NCBI GenBank assembly: GCA_905183005.1
Contig: CAJJDO010000161.1
Coordinates: 1-64,000, forward strand
Direction: 5' to 3'
DNA length: 64,000 bases
Source: Paramecium pentaurelia
Taxonomy: Eukaryota; Ciliophora; Oligohymenophorea; Peniculida; Parameciidae
The first letter of the stretch is position 1, and every line of letters starts with the position of its first letter. The notes beneath the pieces are model-generated. The model was not told the DNA's origin, made no database searches, and saw only the letters and a list, made by a program, of their open reading frames with translations. A program made the position numbers and the translations under genes. Of this stretch, positions 1 through 14,159 are shown one piece after another.

Positions 1-1294
1 GTAGAAGGATCTTACAAATAAAATAGAGTTTATGTCAGCGACGATATTCATCTATTGATTTTTAATCTAGGGAGTTATATAAAGGTTAAAAGGTATATTT
101 TAGATTATTCTAATTTAAAAAGGTGGTGATAATAATTCATTTTTTATATATATTCAATCAGGCTTAAATTAGTTTTATCAATATCCCAGGCCAAATGATT
201 GTGTCATCTTTAAATTAGATTTAAAACAGATCCAAATTCTATTGAATTATGCTTGAGATTCTAAATTTAGTTTTGTCATCCTTATTATCAATATCATATC
301 TTTAGAAATAAAATTGATATACAAATTGATTAAATTATTTTAAAAAATTATAAATTAAAATATGCATATGAAAAAGATTTTCAAAATGATATGTGGAATA
401 ATAATTATAATTTTCAAATTTTTTTGGGAGAATCAAGAAATCTTAATTATTAATATGAGAAATGAATAAATAATTTTATAATCGCATTTATTTTTGATTT
501 TTAAACTTGAAAGTGATCCCATATTACCTATACCAGAATGCAAGGGTTATCTACGTTTGTAATATACGATTTTCGAAAATAATTATTTCTTTATGATGTC
601 ATATTGTAAGAAAATTGTTTCCCAAGAAATTTAAAAAGTAAATTAGATTCTATTGATTTTCTTTTAATTTAATGTTGTAATAATCTTAAATTAAAATTGC
701 AAAAGTACTGTTTAACCTATAATTGTTAATTTTTAGATTTAAGATTATGGCAAAATACAATTAATTTTTAACCTTTCACTCTTTTTTCTCTCATTAAAAT
801 CAAACTCAAGGCAAAAAGTATCATTTTTATCCAGACTTCTTATTTTAGAACAATTCGAACAAAACTCTTGTGAAGATTGCTCAGTTTTCCATTATTTTTA
901 ATGATAAAATTAGATAAATATAGTATTAAAAGAAAGAGCCTTTATTTTAATTTAAATAATTCAATCTTAAGAGAAATCTATCAGGTGGTAAATATGCTTC
1001 CTAAGTATTTAAATTATCGTTTTGAAAAATGATTGCTTTAGAAATTTACCAAATAGTATAATTCAAACAGTGAAATTCAGACTAATATTTTCAAACGTCA
1101 GAAATGGAATTAAAGAATTCAATTTTACCCTAGTGACCATAAAATTTATGTGATTAATATGAAAAATGACAAATGATTCAGAGTTAAAGATTTCCATTAT
1201 TGATAAAAAAATAAATGCATTTAAATTAAAAGACAAAACACAATCATTTAAACATTAGTTTGAGTTTATGATAATTATACATATATAATAAAAT
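1..1294 (+). pseudogene. Decayed or unresolved coding sequence at left edge
   Basis: With TGA as the only stop, long readable stretches occur on the plus strand: about 126-905 (one in-frame TGA near 261), then about 905-1000 joined by a possible 37-base intron to about 1037-1173. The peptide contains mixed residues (for example PECKGYLRL and NSCEDCSVFHYF), not just the Ile/Lys/Asn expected from AT-rich noise. Frame changes, the internal TGA and the lack of a clear start suggest a decaying gene, or the 3' part of one starting outside the window. From 1180 to 1294 several frames read as protein, so the true 5' end of the next gene could lie here. No family recognised. Confidence 0.35.
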
Positions 1295-4200
1295 ATGATT
1301 ATGTTGTTAATCAGATTAGTACTTATCAAAGAAGTATTAGGTTGGAGAGAGTACGAAAAGTGGTATAATATTTTTGGGGTGGATCAAAATTTATGTCCAG
1401 AATTACATACGCATATACCTGATATGCATCCACATTAATGTGTATGTAAGTATTTGTGTCATTCATAGCTTATGCATTGATTTGCTCAGGTGTTACAGAT
1501 ATAGTCGTCAGAATTGAAGTCAATGGAACTCAACATTTATGCCATCCTAGATTCTAACCATGGGGAGCAGGGACTCCAACTAAAGACCAATATTCAATTC
1601 ATTGTGGATATGAATTAGGCGTTTCCTTGGTAATGGAGTTATTATCAGATGGACACTATAAATATTATTGCAGATGTACGTATTGTTGATTTAATATTTA
1701 GATTTTACAGATGATTTGAATAAAAGATGCCTGATTGGCACCTTTCAGCAAGGCATATTTAGATGTCAATTTTGTAAATTTCCATTCTTTGGAGCGGGAT
1801 TTGGTTGTAGCGAAGTGTAAATTGGTTATGATTAAAGATTTACAAATCCGCCTAGAAGTAATTAAGTTCAATTATGCAAGGTTGTCATGGATATTGCCTG
1901 GAATGTGATGAAACTAAAGTATGTTCTCAATGTAGATTTGGTACTGTTAAAGTTAAGCAGATTGATAACTCTTGCAATCTATGTAATTTTTAATATCATA
2001 AATGATAGATTGTAGAGGCTTTACAAGTTGTTATTTTGATTCAAATAATTAGGTTGTTTATAGTAGTTCTTGCAATATAGGATTTTATATGGATTAGTAA
2101 TATTGTTAGAGTAACTTTATTAACTCAAGTATTTTAGGTGCTTTTCCTTGTTTATAGGTCAGTCCTTCATCTACAGATTTATACACTTGTGATAGTTGCA
2201 GCTAAGGTTATAGTAGGATACAAGCATATCAGGGTGTAAATGATTATTATCTTTGTAAAAAAATGGATTGGAATTGTGACATTTCAAGATAATCAATGAT
2301 TCTTGACACTCTTTCTTCAGGCTCATAATTAATATATTATACAACATGTACTTTATGTGATCCAGGATACTTTTATTTTAAGCCACTGAAAAATTGTTAA
2401 TGTATTAAAAAATAATATTGTTTAGTGGTTAAATAATATTTTAAAAATCCTAATTGTATCTTATTAGACACAACAGAAACTCATTGCTTAGCTTGTTAAT
2501 CATGGTTTGCATTACAATCAGATGGCACATGTAAATAGACTTATTGTGATTCAAAATGTTTGACTTGTCTGGATACCAATCCAAGTTTTTGTACAACTTG
2601 TGATAGTACTGGAAATAAAATAGCTGATAATGGTATCTGCAAATGCCAAACAAATAACGGATTGTATGAAGGAAACTGCATACCTTGTATCGATATTTAT
2701 TGTTTTGATTGTCAACAGGATTTCTTAGTGTGTATTTCATGTAAACCAGGATCAAATAGAATAATAGTGAATGATGAATGCATATGTTAACCTGGTACAT
2801 ATGACCCTAAATAAGATGATTAGATATGTTTAGGTAATTTATTAAATTATATTTAAGCCTGTGACTTATCTTGTTTAACATGTTTTGGTCCTTCAAATTT
2901 AGAATGTACTAATTGTGAAGAGGAAAATATTTCAAACAGAATTCAAATTAGCAGTTTATGTCCATGTAAAATTGGATATGCTGAAAAAGCAAATAAGGAT
3001 TCAAAATGTGAAAGTATTAATTGATGATAATTTTAGAATGTCATCCAAGATGTCTTACATGTTTCTAAGCAGCTGACGAAACTGAATAATAATATTGTCT
3101 ATCATGTATACCTGGACAGAATCGTGTTGTTTCAGACACTTTTAGATGCGATTGTATACCAAATTATGGTGATTTTGGTGGCACTTCAGATATTTGTGGA
3201 AGTACTTTCAAAATTAATACATAGTTTGTGATTACACATGTGGAACATGCAATAATATTGGACCCACAAATTGTACTTAATGCTTAGAAATTTCTTTTAG
3301 AGAATTGACAACTTCAGGAGAATGCTTATGTAAATAACAATATTATGATGATAATACAGATAATATAGTTTGTATGAGTAATAGATAAGATGTCATTTAT
3401 AGGATGTCATCATTCATGTGAATTATGTGCAAACAGTCCTGAAAAAGATGCCTGTATTCAATGTCCTTCAACTAGAACATCAAATGAACCAGGTAGTTAA
3501 TTTGAATGCTTTTGTACACTTTCTAATACTTTTGATGACGGATTTTCACTTGAATGCCAATAATGTGATAAATCTTGTTCAACATGTTATGGTCCTCTTT
3601 CAACAAATTGTCTAACATGTGATGCTAATTATAGATAAAAGGAATTATCATCTTGTGTTTGTCCAAAAGGATATTATGATATAGGATAATTAGAATGTGC
3701 AAGTAATTATAATAAAAAAGTGAATAGAATGTCACTATTCTTGTAGCTAATGTTTCGATAACACTGCAGAAAATTGCATTGCCTGTTTTTTTGAACTTAA
3801 TCATAGAATATTAAAAGGTAATATTTGCAAATGTGCTGATGGATATTATGAAGAACTTGAAATAGCTGAGTGTAAAAGTAATTAGTCTAATTTTTTATGT
3901 TGTTTAGTATGTTCATATACATGTGAGACATGTGAAATTTAACCATAGAAATGCTTGAGTTGTCCATTAAATTCCTTGCGCATTCTTGACCTCAATAAAG
4001 GTTGTGTTTGTCCAGAAGAGTACTTTGATAAAGAAAATTAGATAACTTGTTAAAGTAATTTAAATATCAATTAGAGAATGTCATTTCAAATGTAAAACCT
4101 GTAATGGTTAGGATTAAAATTAATGTCTCTCTTGTGATCCTATTTCAAACAGAATACTCTAAATTAGTTCATGTTTATGTTAACCTCATTACTTTGAAAC

Positions 4201-7200
4201 AGAGGTTTAAGAATGCTCAAGTATCCTTTTAATCTAAAATTAGCTTGCAGTGCATTTTGTTATTAATGCATTAATAATTTTGAAAATTGTACTTCATGCA
4301 ATTAAGATAGATATTTGGTTGGAAGTAGATGCAAATGTATAACAAAAATTTAAGGAGCAACAATCAGTACATTTGATTTTAATGGAATGGTTATATGTGA
4401 AAGTATTTGATTAAATAAACATTAGAATGTCATTATTCATGTGGAACTTGTATAGGAATATATGAAACTGATTGTATTTCCTGCATTGATACAGATCACA
4501 GATTTCAAGTGGGAAATACTTGCGTTTGTAAAGAAGGGTATTTCGATGCTGGATTGCCAGTTTGTGAAAGTAAGAATCAGGTCTATATTATAGAATGCAG
4601 TTATAAATGTAAAGGATGCTAAAATTAATCTGAGAATTGTACTTCTTGTTAAGATAACAGTTTAAGATAATTTATTTCAGGTTTTAAAAAGTGCCAATGT
4701 ATTAATAAGTATTATGATGATGGTTAGAATGAAATTTGTTAAAGTATTTGTTATTTCTAATGAATTAGAATGTCATTATTCATGCTAAAGATGTATTGAT
4801 ATTCAAACTAAATGTGAAATATGCTCTCTTGAATCAAATAGAATTTATAATGATCAACTTTTTACTTGTGATTGTGATATTGGATATTATGACAATGGGG
4901 CTGAAATATGTGAAAAATGTCATTATTCATGCTTAAGTTGTACTTCTGGAGATTTTCATTCCTGCCTTACTTGTATAGATTCTAAGATTTCAAATAGAGT
5001 GTTTCATAATAAGATATGTAAGTGTTTATTTGGATATTTCGATGATGGTCAATCAATATCATGCAAGAAATGTGATACTTAATGTTTAAGTTGTGTTGAA
5101 CAATCCTTTTAATGTTTATCATGTCCTTAAACAAGAAAAATAGAACAAAATTGTAAATGTGAGCAGGGTTATTATGATGTTGGTCTATAACTTTGTTTAA
5201 AATGTAATTCAAATTGTCAAACTTGTTAAATCACATCAAATTAATGCACTTCATGTGATTCTGATTAATTTAGAGAAATTAACTTAATAACAAGAACATG
5301 TGATTGCCAAAAAGGTTTTCATGAATTTAATGGAATCTGTTTCTAATGCTATTCAAGTTGCAAAACCTGCTCTGAATCTATATATAAATGCACTTCTTGT
5401 ATGTAATTTAGAAATCTGAAGAATAATGATTGTATTTGTAATGATGGGATGTATGAATCAAGTATTGATAAATAATGTAAATTATGCGATAAAACTTGTT
5501 TAACTTGTGCTTATATTAAAACTTATTGTTTAACATGCTCAATTGATAATTTTAGACAATTTAAATCTGGAAATACATGTGAATGTATAAAAGGATATTT
5601 TGAAAATCCAATTAATTAGAATTGTGAGTAATGTGAAATTTCCTGTTTGACTTGTTCTTAATCATATGATAATTGCTTGACTTGTGATAATAGTCTTAAT
5701 TTATCATTGATCAATAATAAATGTTTATGCTAATCATCTTACTTTTTTGATCATTTGACTAATTCATGTCAATGTAATAATCTAAATATATTTTAGAGTG
5801 CAATATTAATTGTTTGGAATGCTAAAAAAGAAATGAATGTACTTCTTGTAGATTGACCACCAGACATTTAGATGTAGATTAAAAGAACTGTATATGTAAT
5901 GATGGATATTTTGAAACAAATTAATAAAGTTGTTCATGTATTCAATATTCAAATTTCTTTAGAATGTCATTCTTCATGTGATACTTGTAAAAATGTTAAT
6001 ACTCATTGTTTAACATGCAAAAGTGATTCCAATAGAATATTAACAAATAATAAATGTATATGTCTAGACGGTTATTATGACACAGGCATCGAATTATGTT
6101 AAAAATGCAATAAACTTTGTAAAACTTGTTAATTTTCTGCTTCCTTTTGTTTATCCTGCTATAACATTGAACAGAATAGATATTAATCAGGAGATAAATG
6201 TGTATGCAAGCCTGGTTTTTTTGAATAGAATAGAGATATATGCTAAAGTAATAAATTTTTAATGATAAATAGAATGCTCGAACGAATGTTTAACATGTTC
6301 AGGTTCTGCAGATTATTGTACAACTTGTGATATAAATTCTAAACGAGTTGATTAATCAATTATCCATAAATGCCCTTGTATGAGTGGATTTTATCAAGAT
6401 TAGGATTAGATTTGCTAAAGTAAATCAAGATTTAATATTAATAGAATGTCATATTAAATGTTAAACCTGTTTAAACTAAAGTAACTAATGTTTGAGTTGC
6501 AATTTCTAATTAAATTCAAATAGAAAGTCTTTATCTGATTAATGTAATTGTAAAGATGGCTATTATGATGATGGAACATAACTCCAGTGTTAATTATGTA
6601 GTTTTCAATGTAAAACCTGTTAAATTAAAGCAAATAATTGTCAAATTTGCTAGAATTCATTACGGATTAATCCACCAATATGTAATTGTTCTGATGGATA
6701 TTATGAAGATGAGTAACTCATATGTTAAAGTAAATTTTATTTCTAATTTAGTTTGTGCATCTAAATGCAATACATGCATCTTGGAACCCTCAAATTGTTT
6801 GACTTGTAAACCAGGAAGATTTGATCATGATTGCAAATGTTTTGCTGGATATTTCGAAATTGGGTAAGAACTATGCTAATGTATTATATTTATTTTACAT
6901 AGAATGTTAATTTTAATGTGCCACTTGTGATTTAAATTCATTAAATTGCAAGACTTGTAAAGGTGATAGATTGTAGGAACCATAATGCATTTGCTAATCT
7001 GGATATTTTGATGATCATATAAATGAAAATTGTTAAAAATGTGATAGTACCTGTTTAGAGTGTAATATCAACGGCTGTTTATCTTGCAATGCAAATAGAA
7101 TATTAAATGAAGAAATGAATTGTATACCTCCACCAAACTCAATTTGGTATGATAATACTCCTTGGTGTTCAAGTAAATTATTCCAAGATATTCTAGCTTG

Positions 7201-10200
7201 TCAAGTTGCAGTTGTTAATGCATATTTATCAGACGATATCAGTAAGATTATAATCCATTTTGATTTTCCTTTAAATCCTAATCATTTCAATTAATACTTC
7301 GAAATTAATAAATGTTTGTAAATATTTGAATCAAAATCTTCATAAAGTTTTGGTTAAAATTCTGTTTGCTATCTTAATCCAGAAAATGAATAGGAATTAT
7401 TAATTTTACTGGGAGAATACTCGACAATCAATGTTGGTGATGTAATTCTATTCAAAAGTAATTCCTTAACTCATATTAATTGTTAAGTATCCTTACAAAA
7501 GTTTATCTTTACAAAATTATAATATCCAATTAATCCCCTTCCTCCTTAAATTGAATATCTTGTACCTTTGCATTAACTCAATCCTTTTGCAGATAATTCA
7601 ATTTATTTAAAATCGATTAAAAACAATGGGAATAGAAAGTTATTTTATATTATTTGGAGTTGTTAAGTGCAGTCAAAGGAAAATAGTTCTGTGCTAAATA
7701 AATTCTTAGATGATATTAATAAACTTCAAGAATGCAATTTATTGATACCAAAATTTACATTACCTGGTGATGCATTGATAAAATTTAAGATTAAATATTA
7801 CAATTTCATTAATATTTATTCTTAATCAGAATTTGTAATAAAAACTCATGCAGGAGATCTTCCATAAATTAATATAAATGTAAAACTCTCCTATTTTGTT
7901 TTCGAAACAATTAAAATTGGTGTTTCTGTTGGCAATTTAGATTAATCAATTTAAAAAAACACTACTAAATATAAGATTTAGATTAATGAAATAGATAGAT
8001 ATCCTAAAAAATCAACTTCTTCACAATTAAATTCTTTAATAGAATCTAATTACTTTGAATTGATTTATTTTACTATTTCAAAATATATTTTAAGTCCAAA
8101 TTCAACCTATACATATTAAGTTATAGCAACTAATTTAGATACAAAAAAGTCATAATAATAAAATTTTACTTTTGATATTCCATTAGCTGGATTAATTTGT
8201 TAATTTAATAATATTGGATATTAAAATATAAGAAGAGATTTAAATCTCTAAATATTATGTGAAGATTTAGACACAACTTATAAATAGAATAGTGATCCAG
8301 ATTTGTTTATTTAAGTAGTTTGTAAGGATCTAACGTTGAATCAAATATGCTAAAATTAACAAAAGCAAATAATTAATGTTAATTAAAGTGATACATTTTA
8401 ATTTATTAGAAAGAATTCTATTTCCTCTTTTACAGTTTAAGAATGGACAGTAACTGCTACAAAATTTAAATAAAAATCTAAATTTGCTTTAATTATTGTT
8501 TATCTTGAAAATGATTTTCCTTCATTATAACTAGAATTCAATAAAGGTTATTTGATGAGATAAATTAATAATTACGAATAATTAAATTTTACATATTTAA
8601 TTCCTTTTAATAATAAATATAACCTATTAGATCTATCAATTGCAATTATTTATAACTATGAGATTATAGAAATACTGCAACCAAAATATATTTCATATTA
8701 ATTTCAAATATTTAATAAAATTAAAGAATTCAATTTTGGTGATGATATCAAACTTAAATTTTCAGCTTAGTATACTAATAATATCATGCCAAGCATATAA
8801 AATATAAAACTAACTATTAATTAGCCACCCTTATGTTCTAAATTACGCATTACTCCTTCTAGTGACTTAGCACTTACAAATATTTCAGTAGCAGCAGCAT
8901 GCTAGTAATTAAAAGATTTTCCTTATAAATATCAACTTAGGTTATTTTTGAGAGAATTAGATTTAATTGAATTTTTACAAGGATCATCAGATAATTCTTT
9001 AGTTCTTTATCCATTTCAAACTTAAAATTAATTCTTAATTTAAACTCCTTCTTCTGTTGACTCATCAAAAATTGGAATTTTAGTAGAAGTTCTTGATAGT
9101 AGAGGATCAATCACTAATATTTTTGATATGATTAATGTGAGACCTGCAAATATAAATTGTTCCTCAATTTAATATTCGAATATGAATTTATAAAGCAAGA
9201 TATTATTGCTAATTGAAACAATGAATCATAAATGTAATGAGGTGAATTAATAAATTTATATTGATTTGCTTTAATAATAAATTCTGCCAGATTGGAATGA
9301 TAATGTCCTGAAGTAATAGGCTCTAAAAATATATATCTAATTTATAATTGCATATGGATAAAAGAAACCTTAAAATAGATTATTATAGAAAGAAATTAAA
9401 AATAAATGTATAGATCTAAACTCAAATCTTTTATTTATTACATAAAATGTTACTGAACATGGAGAAAATTTGACAAAAATTATAGAAGATTTCAAAGGTA
9501 ATACTCATAAATTAAATATGGTTCTAAAATATTTAATTAGAATGAAAAAATAATTTTAGCAAGAGCTTTATCTAAATTAATACATATGGAATGAAGAAAT
9601 ATTTGAATAGTATTAAAACTCATAAGATGGCTTAAGAAGTTTATTATACTATCTTGATTATATCTATTCTAATATTTCATCAATAAACACAAAAAATGAA
9701 ACTATTTATACAAATATTGTTGATTTATTGAAATTTATTACTCTAATTGTAGAGGAGATATAAAATACAATTTTTGTTAATGAAAAACCTTATGTTCTAG
9801 AGGGAAATGAGATTATTTGGTAAATAAAAAGAAGAACAAAATAAATATTCAATCAATAATTTAATATTGAAAAGACAAAAGAAGATTATCTCACAGACTT
9901 TGTTTAATAGGAATCTACATATTTAAAAACAAATCCTTTAAGATTTTCTTCAGATCTTGTAAATATACTCTAAACTTAATTTAATGATTAAACATTACAA
10001 ATTTACTCAGAATATTACTACTAAATTTTATTGAAAAACTCTTATAAACTTAGATTTGTATCTTCTGAAAACATTTCATCTGATTATAGTACAAAATTTG
10101 GATCCTATTAAATTTGCTCAAATACTGAAAATTACTTATAAGAATACAAAATATAGTGTATAATTAGATCAATAACTGGAAAATTTTATTAATGTAATTT

Positions 10201-11148
10201 GAATAGATTAATAAAGAATGATACTATAGAGTTATCTTGTGAATGTAATAGGTTTGGTGAAATTTTTCTAGTAATTTCTGCAAATACTAGTGCTGTCATT
10301 TCAAACAATAATCATTTCTCAATATAGGATCTTGCTACTAGCTCAATTTTTGAATATTTATTAGCACTCCAAATTGGTACTATTTCTTTGTCATCAATAT
10401 TTATGATGATTTATATATATTAATTATTAAAAGATTAAAAAAATAAGCAAGAAAGGTTGAATACTGAATAAAATTGCTTGAGTCCAAAAACCAAATTAAA
10501 TAAACGTATTTTTATATATAAAGGTAGTTTAAGAGTTTTTAAGGAATAGTTTAAGGTAATATTGAATTATTATTTTAGTAAGTACATTAAATGATATCAA
10601 TTTTTAATTATAGAGATCCAAATATTTAATTTAGTTATAGGATTTTAGAATTACTCTCCTAATTCAATTTATTATTAACTTTATCAATCCTTGAATGCTA
10701 TTTTTTAAATAACTCAATATCTTACATCTGTGGATTCATCTTTTTAAACCCTTTAACAATCTTTATATTAAGAATTATTTATAAGATAATCAAAGCAATA
10801 TACAGATTCTAACGAATTGCTGCTGTTATTAGTTAGCTACTTCTTATCTTATTTTTAATGACCCCTAATCTAATTATATATATATTTTACACAATAAAGT
10901 ATTTATTATACTATTTTAGAATTACGATGAAATCAGAATAATATATAGTAGCAATTATATTTTTAGGAAGTGTCATAGTATCACAATTAGTTATAGAGCC
11001 ACTTATAATAATTGGAAGAATAATTATTTATAGATTAATAGCTAAAAGTCTTAACAACATGGAACTAAATCCTTATTATCATTTAATTAATTTTTTTATA
11101 ATGCACAGCAGTTTAGAAGCAATATTTGAAGATTTCACTAGGATTTGA
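1295..11148 (+). CDS. Giant Cys-rich receptor-like protein with furin-like modules, REJ/GPS-like region and multi-TM C-terminus
   Basis: About 3,100 residues after removal of roughly 23 introns of 20-30 bases. Order of parts: an N-terminal Cys-containing domain (to about 1860); a long array of furin/growth-factor-receptor-like modules with repeated C-x2-C and SNRI..CxC motifs (about 1870-7140); a Cys-poor extracellular region like the REJ region of polycystin-1-type proteins (about 7190-10130); a GPS-like Cys cluster including SCECNRFGE (about 10150-10290); a membrane helix near 10350; and several more helices to the TGA at 11146-11148. Family knowledge: this order recalls REJ/GPS proteins related to polycystin-1, which sit in the plasma or ciliary membrane; a sensory or adhesive role is inference. 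The canonical GPS cleavage tripeptide is not evident. The start is uncertain: ATG at 1295 lacks a clear signal peptide. Confidence 0.75.
1870..7140 (+). repeat. Tandem Cys-rich modules with position-conserved micro-introns
   Basis: Divergent modules of about 50-60 residues, each with C-x2-C pairs and a closing CxC..GY(Y/F)D segment, repeat through this stretch. Most junctions carry an intron of 20-29 bases at the same place and phase, splitting the codon just before the next module's first Cys (for example near 3016, 3202, 3375, 3704, 4402, 4743, 6246 and 6420). A minority of junctions lack it and read straight through (near 4912, 5069, 6099, 6588 and 7037). One-module exons explain how the array could have grown by duplication. 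Confidence 0.75.
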
Positions 11149-11830
11149 TATTATAATTATATAAAGATTTTAATATTCAACATTGAAATTCTATTATATA
11201 TTTTATTAAATTATATATATTCTATTTATAAGTAATGTTAACAATTAATTAAATTTTTGTAAATACTCAAACTTATCTATTAAAATTTTTATATGTTATC
11301 AAAAATTATATAATCAAAAAGTTTTAATATTGTTTGAACAATATTTATGTTATTTAATGGACTTTTAAATTACATTAGTCAGTTTTAAATATTAAAACAT
11401 TACTTCATATCATTTTTATTTAATTGTCTTATCTACAAATCACATTCAAAGCTTATAAATTTATAGTAAGAATTTTGTAAATTTAGTTAAAACTATTAGC
11501 AATTTAGAATTTTATATATTAAAAAATGTTTAAATTAAATAGCCAAGTATCATTATTTTGTTGTCAATAATAAAAAACATAATTATAGATTAATTTACAC
11601 ATTTGTAGATTACTATCTTATCAATTGATGGTGAGTTAATCCTTTCATTTTAATTTATTTAAGAGATACTTTATATTAGAACATCTTAAACTAAATATTT
11701 TTTTAAAGATAAAATAGTAAATTATAAATCAATAATTATAATAAATAATATACTAATTAATGAATATTTCAAAAGGTATTTTGAAATAGTATTATATTTT
11801 GAAGGTTGTGGTGATACATATTTTCAATCT
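11149..11830 (+). other. Interval between the receptor-like and TPR genes
   Basis: Very AT-rich. From about 11530 to 11830 two plus-strand frames stay open, one joining in frame with the ATG at 11831, so the TPR protein could have a longer N-terminus. No promoter motif or second gene could be supported. Confidence 0.4.
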
Positions 11831-14159
11831 ATGAGTTTGATGAAACAATTTTTTGAAGATTCTAAACAAAGTAAAGTAATTACATCATACATTAGGGAAG
11901 TCTTTAAATAATGATCATTTAAAAAGGGAACCACTAGATTTCTATGATAAAATACATGAAATGTATAAATAAACTATTTTTTCTTATACTTGTAAAGGTT
12001 GATACAACATAATAATGAAAATTAGGAATATCACTAGATTATTTATAAAAATACAAAGATGCCATTACTTGTTATGATCAAGCTCTTAAATTGAATCCTC
12101 TCAATCAGGAATCATTTAAAAATAAAGGTATCCCTATTATCAATGTATAATTAGGGATTTCTTTATCTTAACTTGGATTCCATGAAAAATCTCTTTATTT
12201 TTACAATTAATCTATATAGCTGAATCAGTAAGACACAGAGGCATACTATCGAAAAGGTATAAGAATTATTAATTCAAGGAATTTCATTACATTCTTTAAA
12301 TAGATATGAAGAAGCTCTAGAATCTTATGATTTGGCTCTAAAATTGTCCTCTTAATTTGCTTAGAAAAATGAAGGTACTAAAACATTACTCATTAATAGG
12401 AAATATTTAGTTTTCAAACTCAAATAAGAATAAAAATAAATATGAAAATCTCATTTCATCTTATAATGAATTCCTTTTATAAAATCCAAAACATTTCTAA
12501 ACATATATTAATAAAGGTATAATATCATCCTAATTTTGAGGAATATTATTAAACTAATTAGAGCGATATGAAGAGGCTTTGATATGCTTTAATTAAGCTA
12601 TCAATATAAATTCAAAGAGCTTTGAAGCATTAAATGGCAAAGGTAGTATAATAAAAATATTCTATTAGGAGTTTCATTACATCATTTAAAAAGATATTAA
12701 TAGGCTATTGATTGCTTTGATAAAGCTCTAAAATTGAATGCTGAAGAGATGAAGCTATTTGTTAATAAAGGTAAATAAGGCAATTTATAGTTAAATTTAT
12801 TTTAGGAATTAGCTTAACTCAATAAAATAAGTATTAAGAAGCTATAACTTGCTATGATAAAGCTATCATGTTAAGTAGTAATTTCCTTAACTTTTTTATT
12901 TAAAAAGGTATTACATTTATTGTATTTTAATTAGGAATTCAATTAAAAGACATAATACTTTATAGAAATGCAATAGAAAATATCAAAGCTGAATGTAATA
13001 GCTTTGTTGAATCTTTTAGAATTCCAGGATAAATAAGAATAATTAAATTTAACATTAACATAGTCTGATTAGTAGGTTAATAATTTTAAATAAATTGATA
13101 AGATATATATTAATAAAGGTAATAATTATTTGTTTAATTAGGGCTAACATTAAATTAATTAGAACACTATGAAGAGGCTATATATTGTTATGATTAGGCG
13201 TTAAAAATAAATGCTATTGATTCCAATTCTTATATTTAAAAAGGTATACTAATAAAAATCATAAGGAATTACTTTATGTTACTTAAAACGATTTGAAGAG
13301 GCAATTGCTTGCTACGATTAAGCTACAAAATTAGATTAAAAAAATAAATAGTGTTATCTAAACAAAGGTATACATCTAAATTACTACAATTTTAAGGAAT
13401 GGCATTAAATTAGTTAGATTAATACTAAGAAGCTATTATTTGTTTTAATCAAGCAATCAAATTAGACCCATAAGATTTTTAGATATTTCATTACAAAGTT
13501 ATATTTAGGTACTAAATTAGGTGTATCATTACAATACTTAGAGGAATATAATAATGCTTTGATTAGTTATGATTAAGCACTTAAACTTAATCCAAAACAT
13601 ATAGATTCATATATAAATAAAGGTAGGAATCAAATTTTATTAATTAGGAATTACTTTAAACATGCTAAAACGATATGCTGAAGCTGTCAAATAATATAAT
13701 TATGCTATTGAATTGAACAAACAAAATGCAGATGCTTATAATAGGAAAGGTATTGAAGAATTGTTTTAATAATATTATTAGGATTTTCATTATTTTAATT
13801 AAAGAAATATGAAGAAGCCAGAAATGCTTATGATTTTGCCCTTAAATATAGCCCATAGGATACATAAATATATATTAATAAAGGTAGTTAATAATTTATT
13901 TATTTAGGAATTACTTTAATGTAATTACAGTAAAACTAAGAAGCTATAAATTAATTTGATTAAGCTATTTTATTGAATCCAAATGAAGAGGATGCGTATA
14001 GTTGGAAAGGTTAATATTGAAATAATATTAGGACTCACACTAGAAAAATAACACATGTATTAGAAAGCAATCTAAACATTCAGATATGCTTAATGTTTAT
14101 TTGAAAATTAGGGTAATTAATATTAAGGAAACATTTTGGTATGGAAATAATACCGTTGA
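11831..14159 (+). CDS. Tetratricopeptide repeat protein, one repeat per exon
   Basis: After a short leader the protein is almost entirely TPR units of 34 residues (pattern G-I-S-L..L..Y..A..CYDQALKLNP..), about 16 of them, ending in TGA at 14157-14159. Nearly every unit is its own exon, with an intron of about 20-35 bases inside the Gly codon that follows Asn/Arg-Lys. TPR proteins are scaffolds; the partner cannot be told. Two spots are irregular: the unit around 12930-13110 reads well only in a shifted frame, and the junction near 13490-13515 has no canonical GTA...AG intron in the needed phase. Either unusual splicing or early decay is possible. The start at 11831 is the most economical choice. 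Confidence 0.7.
12030..14060 (+). repeat. TPR array with exon-repeat correspondence
   Basis: About 16 units of 34 codons, each preceded by an intron ending just before GGA/ATT-type codons for Gly-Ile/Val. Sequence identity between units is low, so the array is old, but the intron site is almost perfectly kept. Confidence 0.75.

Noticed and set aside
2450..2800. A 116-codon minus-strand open frame
   Set aside because: It lies antisense to the furin-module exons, has Ile/Tyr/His-heavy composition and arises from the antisense of Cys codons.
2000..7000. CRISPR-like array from regularly spaced short intron and Cys motifs
   Set aside because: The spacing comes from coding modules and introns; units are not identical repeats.
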